Shown here: one piece after another, positions 11,983-23,732 of the stretch
Numbering within the stretch: position 1 is the first letter of the stretch
How the letters are laid out: every line of letters starts with the position of its first letter
Source of the DNA: Rhabdophis nuchalis
Taxonomy: Eukaryota > Chordata > Lepidosauria > Squamata > Natricidae
Assembly (NCBI GenBank): GCA_039707465.1
Contig: CM077645.1
Coordinates: 160,973,503 to 161,037,502, forward strand
Direction of reading: 5' to 3'
Length of the DNA: 64,000 nucleotides
The notes under the pieces: generated by a model
What the model saw: only the letters and a program-made list of their open reading frames with translations
Databases searched by the model: none
Told to the model about the DNA's origin: nothing
Program-made: the position numbers and the translations under genes

Positions 11983-13784
11983 GTATTGAAATTATATGCT
12001 ACAAGATGACAATATAATAAGGCAATAACATGTTTATTTTTTCAAAGCTGAGGATTGCAGTACAATCATTTTAAAAAAATGGGTGGAACAGTCTATTTCC
12101 TTCAATTAGTTAAAGATTAAGTAATAATCTTTAAAGTAATAAATCCTTTACTCCTGAAGTTTTTTAACACATTTAAACATCTAGCCACTTAAATCATCAT
12201 CACCATTAAAAACAGGAGCCATAGCATTTTGCTTTTCAAACCAGATCTACAGATAATGAAAGTTAGAAGTATGCACTCTGAGTTAAAACTTCTGACCATT
12301 TGTTGCCATTAATCTTCATTCACATGCAAGTGGACATGTTTATAAATTGATTTGTTGTATCTCACAAATTAATGAAGCAATTAGCTCCAAATGATTTGGC
12401 GGCAGTTCATATTTCAGAATCTTTTTGGATAAAATAACTGCAAATTAAATTATTTCTATGAAATTAGATTGCAATGAAACACTAGAGATTCATAAAAGAA
12501 GAATAGCCTTCCATATTTGGGGAGGGGGGGGACAAAAGAAAAATTAAGTTAGAAATTTAGATTCTTAGCAGATTTAGCAAAACTAATAATACACAATTAT
12601 TGTGATTATGACATTAGAATATAAGAATATATTCGTGTAGGAATTAAATATAGAAACCAGAAGTTGTGCCAGCAAAAGTAATAAAATTTTGTCAAGGCGC
12701 ACCAACTTTGGCATCCTTTCTAGGATGAACCATATAGCACACTCGTCTATATTTTTGGTGGTTTTCTTCCTGACTGCTTATATTCTCTATTAAAGAAGTA
12801 TTCTTGCCAAAACAAGAAAACACCAACTGAGTAAGAAGTGCAAATCTCATTTTTAATTTAAACGGATAAGTTCATTATAAATCATATCTAGCATTTTGAA
12901 TTGTACTGAAGAAAAAAAAAACCAAGAGCAAACTAGGGGATACAATTTTAAGCACATCCAAAATTAAGACTAGGTCAAAAATATATTAAAAAGAAAAACA
13001 AAGGAGACATGGTAAAAGTAGTCAGAATCACTGATTTTAAAAAACAGATTCCAGAATAGCACAAGATTTTAATTCACCGGCATTCTGTATGTGCACAGGG
13101 CAAAACTATAGTCATCTATTCTACAACATCTTCAGGACAGAAAAGTTTTAGGCACATTCAACTGTTTAGGTTTTTTACAAGAATCCCCATATACAACAAA
13201 GCAATAACGTTGAACTCAATGGACCCTAATATTCCTTTTTTTTTCTTTTCTGGTACAGTCCACTCCGTTTTTATTATGTAATAAAAGAATATGCCTCCAG
13301 ATGAATTTTGGGGCACTTGAGATTATTAGAATGATCATTCTTTGATCTAAGCTAATGAATTCACACAACTTCCTGCAGGACATCAGCCATAAAGAAAGCA
13401 AAATTATTAATAAATATAAAACTGAAATATCATATAGAAAAATTCCTGGGAGAAAATGGAGTAACTACCAATCACTAACATCTGGAAGTTTCATTAGAAA
13501 TGATGGGAGCCACTGGAGAGTAGTCCAAAAGATCTCAATCATGTTTGACAGACAACCGCAACTCATGATCAGTAATATCAAAAGACATCAGAAAAATCCA
13601 TGGGATCAATAGAGCGTCATTGTCACTATTGATCTCTAGGCAGTATCTGTCACATAAAGACAGAGGTGCAGTCTCAAATGTTGTAAGATTAAAAGTCAGA
13701 CTGATCATAAAACCAGAGACACAAAGGAAAAACCCATTCCACTACAGCTCTCCCCACAAATACAAATAACCAGAGGGAGGGAGG
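11983..13784. other. Unannotated spacer between two inverted LINE ends
   Basis: About 1.8 kb of AT-rich sequence without a gene or a recognised complete repeat. A G7 tract lies near 12523-12530. Confidence 0.55.
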
Positions 13785-14256
13785 GGCAAGATCCTGCCCC
13801 ATACATCCTCACGGCCGATTCGCTCCCACAGAGCGGGGCTTCTCCGGGTGCCGTCCACTAGACTATGTCAGCGGGCGACACCCAGGGGAAGGGCTCTCTC
13901 TGTGGCGGGCCCGGCCCTCTGGAACGACCTTCCCCCCGATATTAGGACGACCACGGACCTCCGCTCCTTCCGTCTTAAATTGAAAACCTACTTTTTCCGT
14001 CTGGCCGGCTTGGGATAGCCTCCTTGTCCTGGGGTTTTTAGGTTTTAGTGCTTAGGGGTTTTAGGGACAGTTTTTTAGTTTTTTATAGATGTTTTTAGCG
14101 CAGGATTTGTTGTTTAATTGTGATTTTAAATTATGTATTCTGTTGTGTTTACTGTTTTTTAATTTTCCTGTGCCCCGCCTCGAGTCCCCTGGGGAGAGAG
14201 CGCGGGTAACAAATAAAATTTATTATTATTATTTTATTATTATTATTATTTATTAT
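13785..14256 (+). mobile_element. L2-type LINE 3' end with (ATT)n tail, plus strand
   Basis: It matches 59335-59760: ATCCTGCCCCATACATCCTC, CGGCCGATTCGCTCCCACAG, GTGCCGTCCACTAGACTATG, CTCTGGAACGACCTTCCCCC, and the CGCCTCGAGTCCCCT box. An ATT tail with one interruption occupies 14219-14256. Relative to that copy the coding part has small changes, such as GCGGGGCTTCTCC for GAGGGACTTCTCC, and is 5'-truncated. Confidence 0.92.
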
Positions 14257-14342
14257 AAGTGTGGAATATAGTTCTTTGAGCTGATTGAACAAACATATAT
14301 TTCATGTCATGTGATACTCTATTTCCTATTAAAGGTATAAAC

Positions 14343-14474
14343 TAGGGCTGTCAAACTCATGGCCCGCAGGCCAGATGCATCACACGCTGGCCACACCCAC
14401 GCCCAGTTTAGTGAAAGGGGGGGAAAGTCCCAATATGTCATGTGATGCCATTGTGATGCCGCGAGTGTAGACTG
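14343..14474. mobile_element. Degenerate hAT-like element (TGTCAAACTC family)
   Basis: It begins AGGGCTGTCAAACTCATGGC then CCGCAGGCC, close to the left end of the 56477-56659 element. It contains ATGCATCACACGCTGGCCAC and TGTCATGTGATGCC, shared in inverted form with the 2979-3105 copy. The right end, GAGTGTAGACTG, is a decayed GAGTTTGACACC. I found no target duplication, so the borders are approximate. Confidence 0.6.
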
Positions 14475-16445
14475 TTCTTTTAGGACCCTGAAAGAGTCCC
14501 AGTCAAGATCAGTACCTGGCCCAATGCACACACTCTTACTTTTAGAGGATGATTGCACCATAACTATGTGAAAAGTGAGTTAATGTATACATGAAAAGGG
14601 CAGAAATACCTGAAAGAACCATTTCTTAATCTTGGACTGCATTTATTATTCTCAAAGTTACAAGGGAATCATATAAAATGCTTCTTAGAGTCAGCAATTA
14701 TAAAAATAACGAACAGAGGATCTTCTCCAAAAAGGGGTCATTTATAACATAAAAGGCATGATCTGATTTGTACATCAAAGAAATGTTGATTTTGGATTGT
14801 TCTTTATTTGATCTGCTTAAGATAGATTTCTGACATTGAAGTAAACAGGTAAGATTTGGCCACATTAATAAAGGAGAAACTTCATCCAACTTCATGAAAC
14901 TTTTTGCATCCCTAACTGCCAAAAACTAATTATTTCCCTCTCTCTCTAGAGAAAGGGGGGGGGGGAGAACTCAATATTTATCTTTGGCTTCTGATTCCTG
15001 GTTTCCGCAAGAGACAAGACAGTCTCACTATAAAAGAATCATGTTTCCTTAGATACTTATACTTACAGGATAAATAGGATGGGAGTATTCAAGTTACACA
15101 AATTAATGGGCTGTTTGTAACAAGTCAGAATTTTGAAGAATGCTGCTTAAATACAAGGTGCAAATGCAATCATAGGGAGCCAGCAGGATTAATAAAATTT
15201 TAATTTTGCAAAATTTTGCAAATATTTATGAGATCGTTCTCCACAGCTATATTTCTTAAAGTATTTCTTACAAGCAAATTAATTGACCAATTGTGTATGG
15301 GGATGGGTGGGAGAGAATTGTATCAGTAAAAAATAAACAATATTTTAGTCAGTACATAATAGTTGAGAGGACAATATGAAGTAATTATGTTTTGTTTCTA
15401 ACCAAAAGGATTGTTTGAAAAGTAAAATGTGAATGAGTGCCACTACTATCTCCCACAGCAAAAGAAAATAAAAGTATGAAATATGTATCTACTTACTACA
15501 GATATTATTCAAAGCTCAGATCCACCCCATCCCTACTGATGACATCATTAATAAGCCAAAACATTTTAGCCCATTAGGAAAAAAAGCAAAAAATAGAATT
15601 TTTATTATCAATGCCCTTAAGGAAGCTGACTGTCATTTCCGGCTGTTTCAGTGTCAGCAGACTAAAAGGCTAATACAACCCTGGGTCAACACAATTGCCC
15701 TAAAGCCTTTAAAAGGCTGACCTGCTTGTCGCATTTAAGTCAGAGGAGATTATTTTAGCAGTATATACAGGACTGCTGAGGCCAGATATTTGAAATACAG
15801 GCCTACGTACCTTACCACAAAAAAGAACATTAAAGAAATTTGAGAAGGGACATCCGAGAACAGCCAGAATGATAGAGGACTCTAGGAACTTAGAAAGTCC
15901 AAAAGGTTAAAGAAACTATGTCAGAGGTGAAGTTTTTTTGGGGGAGAAAGAAAATTAAAGGGAGTGTACACAAAAGTATAAAGGGATTTGGGCAGAAGGA
16001 ACCAGCTTGTGAAATAGTAACCATACTAACAATAGAAGCAGAATACCACAAAACACAGAGCAAAAAGGGGAAAATACACCATGAGATATAAATATAAAAA
16101 TATCTTTAAAAACATGGATAAGAAAAAGTACATATTGAGATTTTTATACCACAGGATTGGGATAGAGAATGAGAGGTATTAGGGTATTAGGGAAATATGG
16201 CTTCCTGTCATCTGTCAGGTTTTGTGTTCCATGTAGTTTAATTTTATTTATGTATTCTACTTAATAAAAAAATTAAATGGAAACCTGGCATATTGCAAAC
16301 AAATTCCAGTCTCACATATCTTTATTTCCAGCATTGCTCCTTGGCCCAAAATATAAAGTTTGTCAGAAAATTTTACAAGGTACTTAGTTGGGGAAAGTGG
16401 TCACTTATCCAGAAAAAGGGGGAAAAAACCAAAGTAGACTTAGAG
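14475..16445. other. Unannotated, largely single-copy-like sequence
   Basis: No gene or complete repeat seen. A G-rich run lies near 14955-14966. The block 15620-15800 has little repeat character. Confidence 0.5.
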
Positions 16446-16574
16446 TAATGTTTCTCAACCTTGGCAACTTTAAAGTGTGTAGACTTCAATTCCCCAAATC
16501 CCCAGCCAGTACACTAGCACATGTACTGGGAGTTGAAATCTACACATCTAAGTTGCCAAGATTGAGAAACATTG
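16446..16574. mobile_element. hAT-like foldback element, 129 bp
   Basis: The ends TGTTTCTCAACCTTGGCAAC and GTTGCCAAGATTGAGAAACA are near-perfect inverted repeats. The inner arms share AGACTTCAATTCCC with GGGAGTTGAAATCT. The flanks ACTTAGAG (16438-16445) and ACTTAAAA (16575-16582) match at 6 of 8 positions, consistent with an aged hAT duplication. It belongs to the same family as 21103-21237 and 42607-42754 and is the most diverged of the three. Confidence 0.85.
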
Positions 16575-16599
16575 ACTTAAAAGTAATAAGGAACATTCT

Positions 16600-16693
16600 T
16601 GCTGGCTATAATTTTTATGCATTTATTTTACTGTAAGGAGCCCAGAGAGTTTTAATTATTGGACATCTCAAACAGTTTAATAAATAAATAATA
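16600..16693 (+). mobile_element. Probable LINE 3' end with AATA-rich tail
   Basis: GTAAGGAGCCCAGAGAGTTT then ATTATTGGACATCTC and TTTAATAAATAAATAATA fits the 3' end layout of L2/CR1-group LINEs. It is short and diverged, and the clade is not certain. Confidence 0.4.
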
Positions 16694-18947
16694 TCAAGTA
16701 TACAGGCTTCCAGTAGAACTGACCCATAGCAGTAAACAACTCCAAAAGAAATCACAACCAAACTAAAAATAAAAGAGATAATAGAGATAATAGAGAACTT
16801 ACACTTTATATATAACTGGCTAGATTCCTCCTGCTGGATTATTTTGGTTTTGTTTCTTTTCTTTTTTTCAGAAGCATTTTTTTTTTAAACAATTCCCTAG
16901 AACAAATAAATCCATCACGTCCAGCACCACTTTATGAATGATAATCAACCACATGTTAGCACTGAAAGAAGAAACTCTGAATGGTCCAGATTTCTGATCC
17001 TCTCTCATTCTATCCAGTTTTGCACTGTGACTTTCTGAGTATCTGGATATACTATGTGTCTACAGTTTTGAATCTGAGTGCCACAATCTCCAACAACAAA
17101 TGAACCTCCCTTTCTTTTGTTTTCAACTGGGACTGCTGCCTGGCCTCTATTTCTATAAAGATAAGACATTTTGCTTTAGGATGGAAAATTGGATACATTA
17201 AACTTTATAAATTGGCACAACTACTGTTTCAATTTTGCAAATTAATCCATCCAACACACGCCATAATTATTAATGTCCTTTAGAGTTTCAGTCATTTCTT
17301 GAATACTGTATATCAAGACTTTCTTATCAAGCATTCATGTGATGTCAATCCATTCTCTGAATTTCCATTATATACAGTACCTGTCGGCAGTATTCTCAAC
17401 ACAGTTATTTTTTACACCCCCACACAGTGTTAATGAGTTGCCAGCTGCCTGTTGTGATATAACAAGAAATCATCAACCCAATGTCTTCCTTATACTTTGC
17501 TGGTGGAGCTTCCTATAGCTGAAGTATCAGGTAGTATGATCAGAAGTAAACAGCCATGACAGACAAGAGGAAAGTTACTGACAGTTAAAGATGCTGATAT
17601 CTATTATGCCTCCATAACTACCACCTCCTGGAGAGACAGTTGAAGGCTTTGAAATGTTTCATTATATTCTTGGCTAACATAGATCTTTCATAAACAATAC
17701 ATTTTCTCTGGGAGAGACTAGTTTACCCCATGAACAGTGCATAGTACAATTCAGCTACATGGAACATCAGTTGTCTCTAACACATCTTTCGTGTTTTATC
17801 TTTCAGTTACTTTACAAGGTTATGTAATTAAGAGACAACCAGTTCTTGTTTTTCCTATCTTTGTTTTGCATATGCACAGCATAGTGTAATATGGCTTCAG
17901 AAAAGAAATAAAACATGTTTTTATGAGTTTGGCTGGTAACGGCAAATATCATCATTTCTGTGATACGTTTGTTGTGTTTTGGTTCATAAAGTGTTATGAA
18001 ATTAATTTAATCAATCCAGTCATAAGCAATACATCCTAGTGTAGACAATGTGAGAAAATATCTCTGCTACCATCAATGCTTTTTTCTATCTAAGGGGAAG
18101 AATGCTAGTTGTCTAGGTGGTATTATAGTCATTAAGTAGTACCATGGATATTAAGGAGCACAACTGTCTATATTAGAATGATGGCTAGAAAAAGATGCAG
18201 CTACAATTCTTTCTTATCCTTACTGTAATTGCCCCTAAAATGTATGACGTTTTAACTTATGTAGCTGTAAATAATTAAAATCAAATGTTATATATCTTTA
18301 TGTGATTAACTATTTTACTAGATTATTGCTATGTATGAATTAAATATAAAGATATGTATATAGCTATAAATACGCCAATATTTTCAACAGAATTATAAAT
18401 AAGCTAATATAAAAAGAAACATAGGCAAACCCATTTTGTTATATTATTACTATTGTTACCAATAGTACATAATAGTACTATTATATAATAATAATAGTAC
18501 CAGTATATGTGTTAATATTTTACTGTCTTTTTTGTTTTTCTTTTGTAAATGATACTGTATTCAAAATATTTATGAATTTTAAAAGAAACCTATTTTACTG
18601 ATAGAATGATATCTACAAACAAATATTCCTATTTCCCATTCATCTCCAAGTCTGCTCCAAAGGTTTAAGTAATTAATGTACAGTAAATAGTATGATGAGA
18701 AAATCCGGTGGAAATTTTATTTTGCAATGTTAAATATAGCCCAAAAGAGGAGAATTCAAAAAACAAATGTTGGACAAAGCTCAAAAGTGCCATCAAAGTA
18801 AATGGCATTCCAAAATATTACCACTTGTATTCAAATTCCAGAAATGAATACATGATTTTCAGATGAAATTGAATATGTCCAAGGATAAGAGCTAGCGAGA
18901 TCAGAAACCCAAGACTTGAGATCAGCCCTTCCACTGCAATAATAAAG
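16694..18947. other. Unannotated AT-rich sequence
   Basis: No gene, complete transposon or long array was recognised. Confidence 0.5.
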
Positions 18948-19737
18948 TACCGTATTTTTCTGAGGATAAGATGCATCGAAGTATAAGACGCAACAAGGTT
19001 TTGAAGAGGCAAATCTTTTTTAAAAGTAGGTAGGTATATAGAGGGATAGAGAGAGAGAAATACAGTAGATAGGTAGGTAGGGAGAGAGAGAGAGAGTAGG
19101 TAGGTAGATAGAGGGAGAGGGGGAGAGAGAGAGAGAGAGAGAAATGCAGTAGGTAGATAGGGAGAGCGAGAGAGAGAGAGTAGGTAGGTAGGTAGGTAGG
19201 TAGATGTTTCCAGGTGTACTTACATGTGCTGGAGAAGGAAATTGCTGACAATCTGCAGCACCTAACTTTGTTCCTGCTGGCACAGCATTTGATTCAAAAG
19301 GAAAAAAAAAACCTTTTTGCACTCTGCAAATCTTCCCAAAACTTTTTTTTCCCCCAAATAAAAGGTATGAATAGCCTTGGGGGGGCTTGCAGAGTGCTCC
19401 AGGGGGGAGGGGAGCAAAAAAACCAGCCCATTTTTCACGAAAACGGGCTGGTTTTTTTTGTCAAAATAATGCATGCATAACCTTATGGAGGCTTATAGAG
19501 TGCTGCTGGGGGCTGTGGGGGCAAAAAATAGCCCATTCTTTGCTTGTTTCTGCCCTCGCCAGCCCCCAGGAGGTCTCTGAAAGCCTCCATAAGGCTAGAC
19601 GTGGCCATTTTGGGCCATTTGAAGGGAGTGGGGTTTCAGTAAGCCAAAAATGCTGTATTCGATGTATAAGATGCAACCAGATTTTCAGCCTCTTTTTAGA
19701 GGAAAAAAGTGTGTCTTATACTCCGAAAAATATGGTA
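18948..19737 (+). mobile_element. Non-autonomous TIR element, 790 bp, with internal GGTA/GA array
   Basis: The left end is TACCGTATTTTTCTGAGGAT, then AAGATGCATCG. The right end is TCTTATACTCCGAAAAATAT, then GGTA. Both ends are TA-flanked and inverted. The interior has AGGTTTTGAAGAGGCAAAT, a GGTA/GAGA array (19022-19206) and a right arm with GCATAACCTTATGGAGGC, GAGTGCTGCTGGGGGC, CCCCCAGGAGGTCTCTG and TCAGCCTCTTTTTAGAGG. All of these are shared with 36562-37852. Frames of 64-127 codons inside are array or arm translations. Confidence 0.88.
19022..19206. repeat. GGTA / GA compound array inside the TIR element
   Basis: Blocks of GGTA, GATA-like and GA repeats are separated by copies of AGAAATACAGTAG-like sequence, a higher-order repeat also present in the larger array at 36640-37310. 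Confidence 0.9.
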
Positions 19738-21102
19738 GTGGTGACAATCACCTTGAAATCTGAGATATGAATAAGTTCTCTCTGCATCATATAAGGATAA
19801 GAGGAATTCTTTCTCTTATCTGGAATTTTAACCTTCAGTGCTATATGTAAGGTTGAATTCTAGTTTTGCATTGCATTGGATTGTTTATAGTAGATTTTTC
19901 TAATACTAATACTAATGAAATAAAAAAAAAACTTATCAGGGCTGTGTCCTGAATTTCTGGCTGTGACTTTCTAGTTCAACTATCCATCTGGGTAAAGTTT
20001 GACAAAGGATTTGCTTTTGCTTCCAGCTTGTATAGGTAGCAGAACTGGATCAATTCTGCAAATGTGGCCAAACTATTTCAAATACTGTTTCCAGTTCTCA
20101 TCAGCCACTGTTGGCTAGTTTGGGGCATTGCTGATGGACGGTCTCATTTTTACATTGTCCATCAGTTGGAAGACCCAGGATCCTACAAAGACAGAGCGTT
20201 GGAAGGCTCCAGTTTTGAATATCTGACTGAAGCAGCATGGATATTAAATTTTGAATTATTATTTTTTTTAGAATCAACACCTCTCTCACATTCTCTTCAA
20301 TTAAATTGACCCCTCCAGGATAGGAAAGTGTGGCAGAAAATGAACTCCCAACAGTCTGTGGATACAAACAGACAGAGAAAAATAGCCAGTCAATAAATTA
20401 AACTGCCTCTACTACAGTACCTATTTTGCAGGTTCAACCAGCAAATGCAACACGTTTTGGAGAATGGGGCATTTGTTCATCTGTTTTGACAGCCTAGCTC
20501 TAGTTTTGCCAAAAAAAAGGCTGGAAGTCCTGGCTTGCGAAACAAGAGCATCAGCAGAAGAGAATAAATATTGCTGCTTAGTACAGAAGCCAACTAGGGA
20601 AACACAAAAAGCCCTGGCTGTGTGTATTTATATCATGAAACAGCAACATGGAACAAAAATGAGCATAAATATTACACACACATCTTCATTTGGCAAAACA
20701 AGTCTTTTTCCACATATAGCTACAAAAGAGCCAAACAATTGTGCAACAGTTCAAATCAACAAGTTCAATGTATGGATTGAATCAAGAAAACATAAGACCA
20801 TAAACAGGGTGCACCCAGCCAAAAACCTCCCAACATAGTCTGCATTTTTAAATGCATTTTGAAGCCTCTACCAATAGTACAGTGCAAAAAAGACCAAAAG
20901 AAACAGGCATCAAATCCTCAGCAAACAAACAAGCCACAATTACCCTTTGTCTGCTTGCTAATTTATTTATGGGTGGCTCACAATTCTTTTGACTAGTTCT
21001 TTCCTTTTAACCAATCTACTTCTCTCAAGCATGGCTTGTTTGAATGTAGTATGTTAGGAGTGGGTGGAGGGGGCAGTAGAAGATTGGCTGTATCTACTAG
21101 AC
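19738..21102. other. Unannotated sequence
   Basis: The frames of 81-124 codons near 20064-20838 have no recognisable domain and no sign of splicing. I see no complete repeat. Relics of old repeats are possible. Confidence 0.5.
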
Positions 21103-21237
21103 CAGGGGTCTGCAAAGTCGGCTCTTTTAAGACTGGTGGACTTCAACTCCCAGAATTCCCCAGCCAGCTATGCTGGCTGGGGAACTCTGGGAGTTGAAGT
21201 CCACCAGTCTTAAAAGAGCCGACTTTGCAGACTCCTG
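21103..21237. mobile_element. hAT-like foldback element, 135 bp, perfect 8-bp TSD
   Basis: Almost the whole element is one hairpin: CAGGGGTCTGCAAAGTCGGC, then TCTTTTAAGACTGGTGGACT, pairs with AGTCCACCAGTCTTAAAAGA and GCCGACTTTGCAGACTCCTG around a short loop in AGCCAGCTATGCTGGCTGG. The target duplication TACTAGAC is perfect (21095-21102, 21238-21245). The arms are nearly identical, so it is younger than the 16446 copy. Confidence 0.95.
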
Positions 21238-21506
21238 TACTAGACCTAAAATAAGGGGACAGTTGGGGAAGGGAAGAATCTCTTTTTAAAAGAGGAAATT
21301 GCCAATGTGCCTGTTATCTAGCAAGCAACAGTTCACTACCAAAACATATATTGATGGTTCCATAATGGTGCCTGTTCTCTACAAATTCTTATTACTTTAC
21401 TCAAAAATCCTATAACCACATCAAATCATCCAAACCAGCAGTCACAGATTCCAGAACTGCAAAGTAGATCCAGCCACAACAGGCATGCTTTGTTTCCAGA
21501 AAACAT

Positions 21507-21832
21507 GAGACACTGAGCTTGTCAATTAGAAAGGTCGGCAGTTTGGTGGTTCGAATCCCTAGCGCCGCCTAATGGAGCTAGCTTCCGTTACTTGTCCCAG
21601 CTTCTGCCAACCAAGCAGTTCGAAAGCATGTAAAAATGCAAGTAGAAAAATAGGGACCACCTTTGGTGGGAAGGTAACAGCGTTTCGTGTACCTTTGGTG
21701 TTTAGTCATGCCAGCCACATGACCATGGAGACATCTTCGGGCAGCGCTGGCTCTTCGGCTTTGAAATGGAGATGAGCACCGTCCCCTAGAGTAGAGAACA
21801 ACTAGCACATATGTGCGAGGGGATGCCTTTAA
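21507..21832 (+). mobile_element. Sauria-type SINE (tRNA-derived head, BovB-like tail), 5'-truncated
   Basis: The copy starts near GAGACACTGAGCTTGTC, within the tRNA-related region. A good B box, GGTTCGAATCC, lies at 21548-21558. The conserved body follows: CAGCTTCTGCCAACCAAGCA, GTAAAAATGCAAGTAGAAAA, GGGACCACCTTTGGTGGGAA, GGAGACATCTTCGGGCAGCG, and ACTAGCACATATGTGCGAGG. The end, GATGCCTTTAATCC, is a decayed ACCTTT-type BovB tail. Sauria SINEs are mobilised by BovB LINE enzymes. No BovB coding sequence is in this window. Confidence 0.9.
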
Positions 21833-23307
21833 TCCATCAGTTGCAAAGGCAGTTGACTTGTCTCTTGCCTGAGAACTTCAGGCTTTGGATGAAAAAACAA
21901 CAGCAAACAGGATGCACACTCCTCCTAATGTCCGCTTAAGCTAATCAGATTTGAAAGCACACATCAAGGAGTTCAATATTTAGTACAGTATATTTCCAGA
22001 GGAGCTTCAAGATGAATGTACAATTTAATAGTGCCCTTTTGATGATCCCTAGAAAACTCATGCATATATAAATTCATTACTCAGAATCTCTGTATCTACA
22101 ATTAGTGGGCTTCTGTATCAGCAAGTAGAGAAATCTCTGTTTGAGGAAATTAGAATAGTAAGTTAAATTACAATGTTTGTCAATGAGCCCATTCTTACAC
22201 TATTGATTTGTGCTAGGTGACATGATGACCTGATCTGAACCACACACACAAATGTGATTTTTCCTTAATTGAAAACCAATTGGGTCTTTATTCCCCAACC
22301 ATGTTTTTTAAGGATTCATTTGTATTATCTATACTTTAAATCTCTGATACATTTAGTAAATATTGTAGATCACAAAGCTACTGATTTATATTTTAATTCA
22401 GAAATATGCAATACTTCAGATGAAAGATTTCGACACAGCATGCACTGCACATTAAAATCCATTTTTTTTAAAAGTCTTTGAAAAGAGAAGAATGTTAACA
22501 CTTTTCTTGTATATATTGTAGTGCACTAATTGTTGGTTTTCATAATGTAGCTCATTAGTTTTGCATAATTTAAGTTTTAATTCATCGTTTAATTTTTAAT
22601 TAAGGAGTCTTTCAAGATGAGCTTTCTGCTCAGATTTTAGTCAGTTGCTAAACATGTTTTATTTAAAAAAAAAAAACGCTCCGGCAAGGCAATGTCATGG
22701 TAGCCAATATAGTTCTCTTTGATATCACTATGAAAACAACCATTTTAGTATATACGAAGAAAAAAAACCTGCAATTTTAACATCGCATGCAGTACACTTT
22801 TAATAATTAAAAGTAATGAGAGCATTCAGACACTGAAGGGGGGGGTGTCTGAAATGGGGGGGGGGGAAGCAACAAAGTGGTATCACATTTTGTTTAGAAT
22901 TATCACAAAATAATATTTGCAGCCACAAGATTTCATTGTATCATTTGGTTAGCATACATTTGGTAGCTGAACTTGAACTGACCTTATCAGCAGTAATTCA
23001 TATCCTTAGTTTCCAAAACAGAATTCAATAACACAGCATAGTTCTACATAAGGAGACAATGCATTATATAACTTGTATTTAGAGAGCTGCTTTTGGGATT
23101 AATTCTGTTAAACCTAGAGTTACATTTTAAAATATGCATATATGTGTACTTTTAAATGTAATACTCATACAGTAGTCTTACCATGTTGAAACATGAATGA
23201 GGCTGTGCATTTAGTTCTCCTACCAATAATAAATATCAATGAAGTATATTTAAATTGCACCTTTTCTCTAAGCAATTTGTAGAATATTCCCTGAAAGTTA
23301 AGCTATC
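21833..23307. other. Unannotated AT-rich sequence
   Basis: No gene seen. G runs lie near 22841 and 22858, and A-rich runs are scattered. No complete repeat recognised. Confidence 0.5.
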
Positions 23308-23405
23308 TATCCGTCCATCCGTCCATCCGTCCGTCCACCTGGTTTATAGGGGACTCATCTTATGTACCATAATCCTGAGTGGTTCACAGAAACAGCCCTA
23401 AAAAT
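23308..23405 (-). mobile_element. Probable LINE 3' end, minus strand, with CCGT/CCAT array
   Basis: A short ATCCGTCC/ATCCATCC array (about 23308-23337) sits beside sequence whose reverse complement reads CAGGATTATGGTACATAAGA, then GAGTCCCCTATAAACC. That resembles a LINE 3' end with its simple-repeat tail. The assignment is tentative. Confidence 0.35.
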
Positions 23406-23508
23406 ATAATCAGACTCAAAAACTTCCCACACCCCAAAAACAAATATCCCCCAGCCCAGTACATCAACATCTACATTGACTGTCCTTGACCACAGCCTCA
23501 GTTTAACC

Positions 23509-23732
23509 CAGTGGTCCCCAACCTATTTTTGGCCATGTCCTACCTAAGCATCTTTAAAATCCTGATGCTCCCACCCGTGACATATAATTCTTACTTTACT
23601 CAAAAAGTGAACTCTACTCATGTGGAGGAAGCCTAAAAGGCCATTAACTTGGCTTAAACAAGGTTAAAATTGTCCTCATTAAAAATCAAATTGCCCTCCT
23701 GTGGGGTCTGGGCTCCATGTTGGGAACCACTG
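23509..23732. mobile_element. Non-autonomous hAT-like element, 224 bp, perfect 8-bp TSD
   Basis: The ends are CAGTGGTCCCCAACC and GGGAACCACTG. The direct repeat GTTTAACC flanks it exactly (23501-23508, 23733-23740). It has no coding capacity. The terminal pattern CAGTGGTCCCCAACC is typical of hAT elements. Confidence 0.93.

Noticed and set aside
19214..19770. Overlapping 70-127 codon frames
   Set aside because: They fall in the right arm of a TIR element whose sibling at 36562 does not preserve the frames.
21545..21560. tRNA B box suggesting a tRNA gene
   Set aside because: The surrounding sequence is a SINE body, with no cloverleaf and no acceptor stem.
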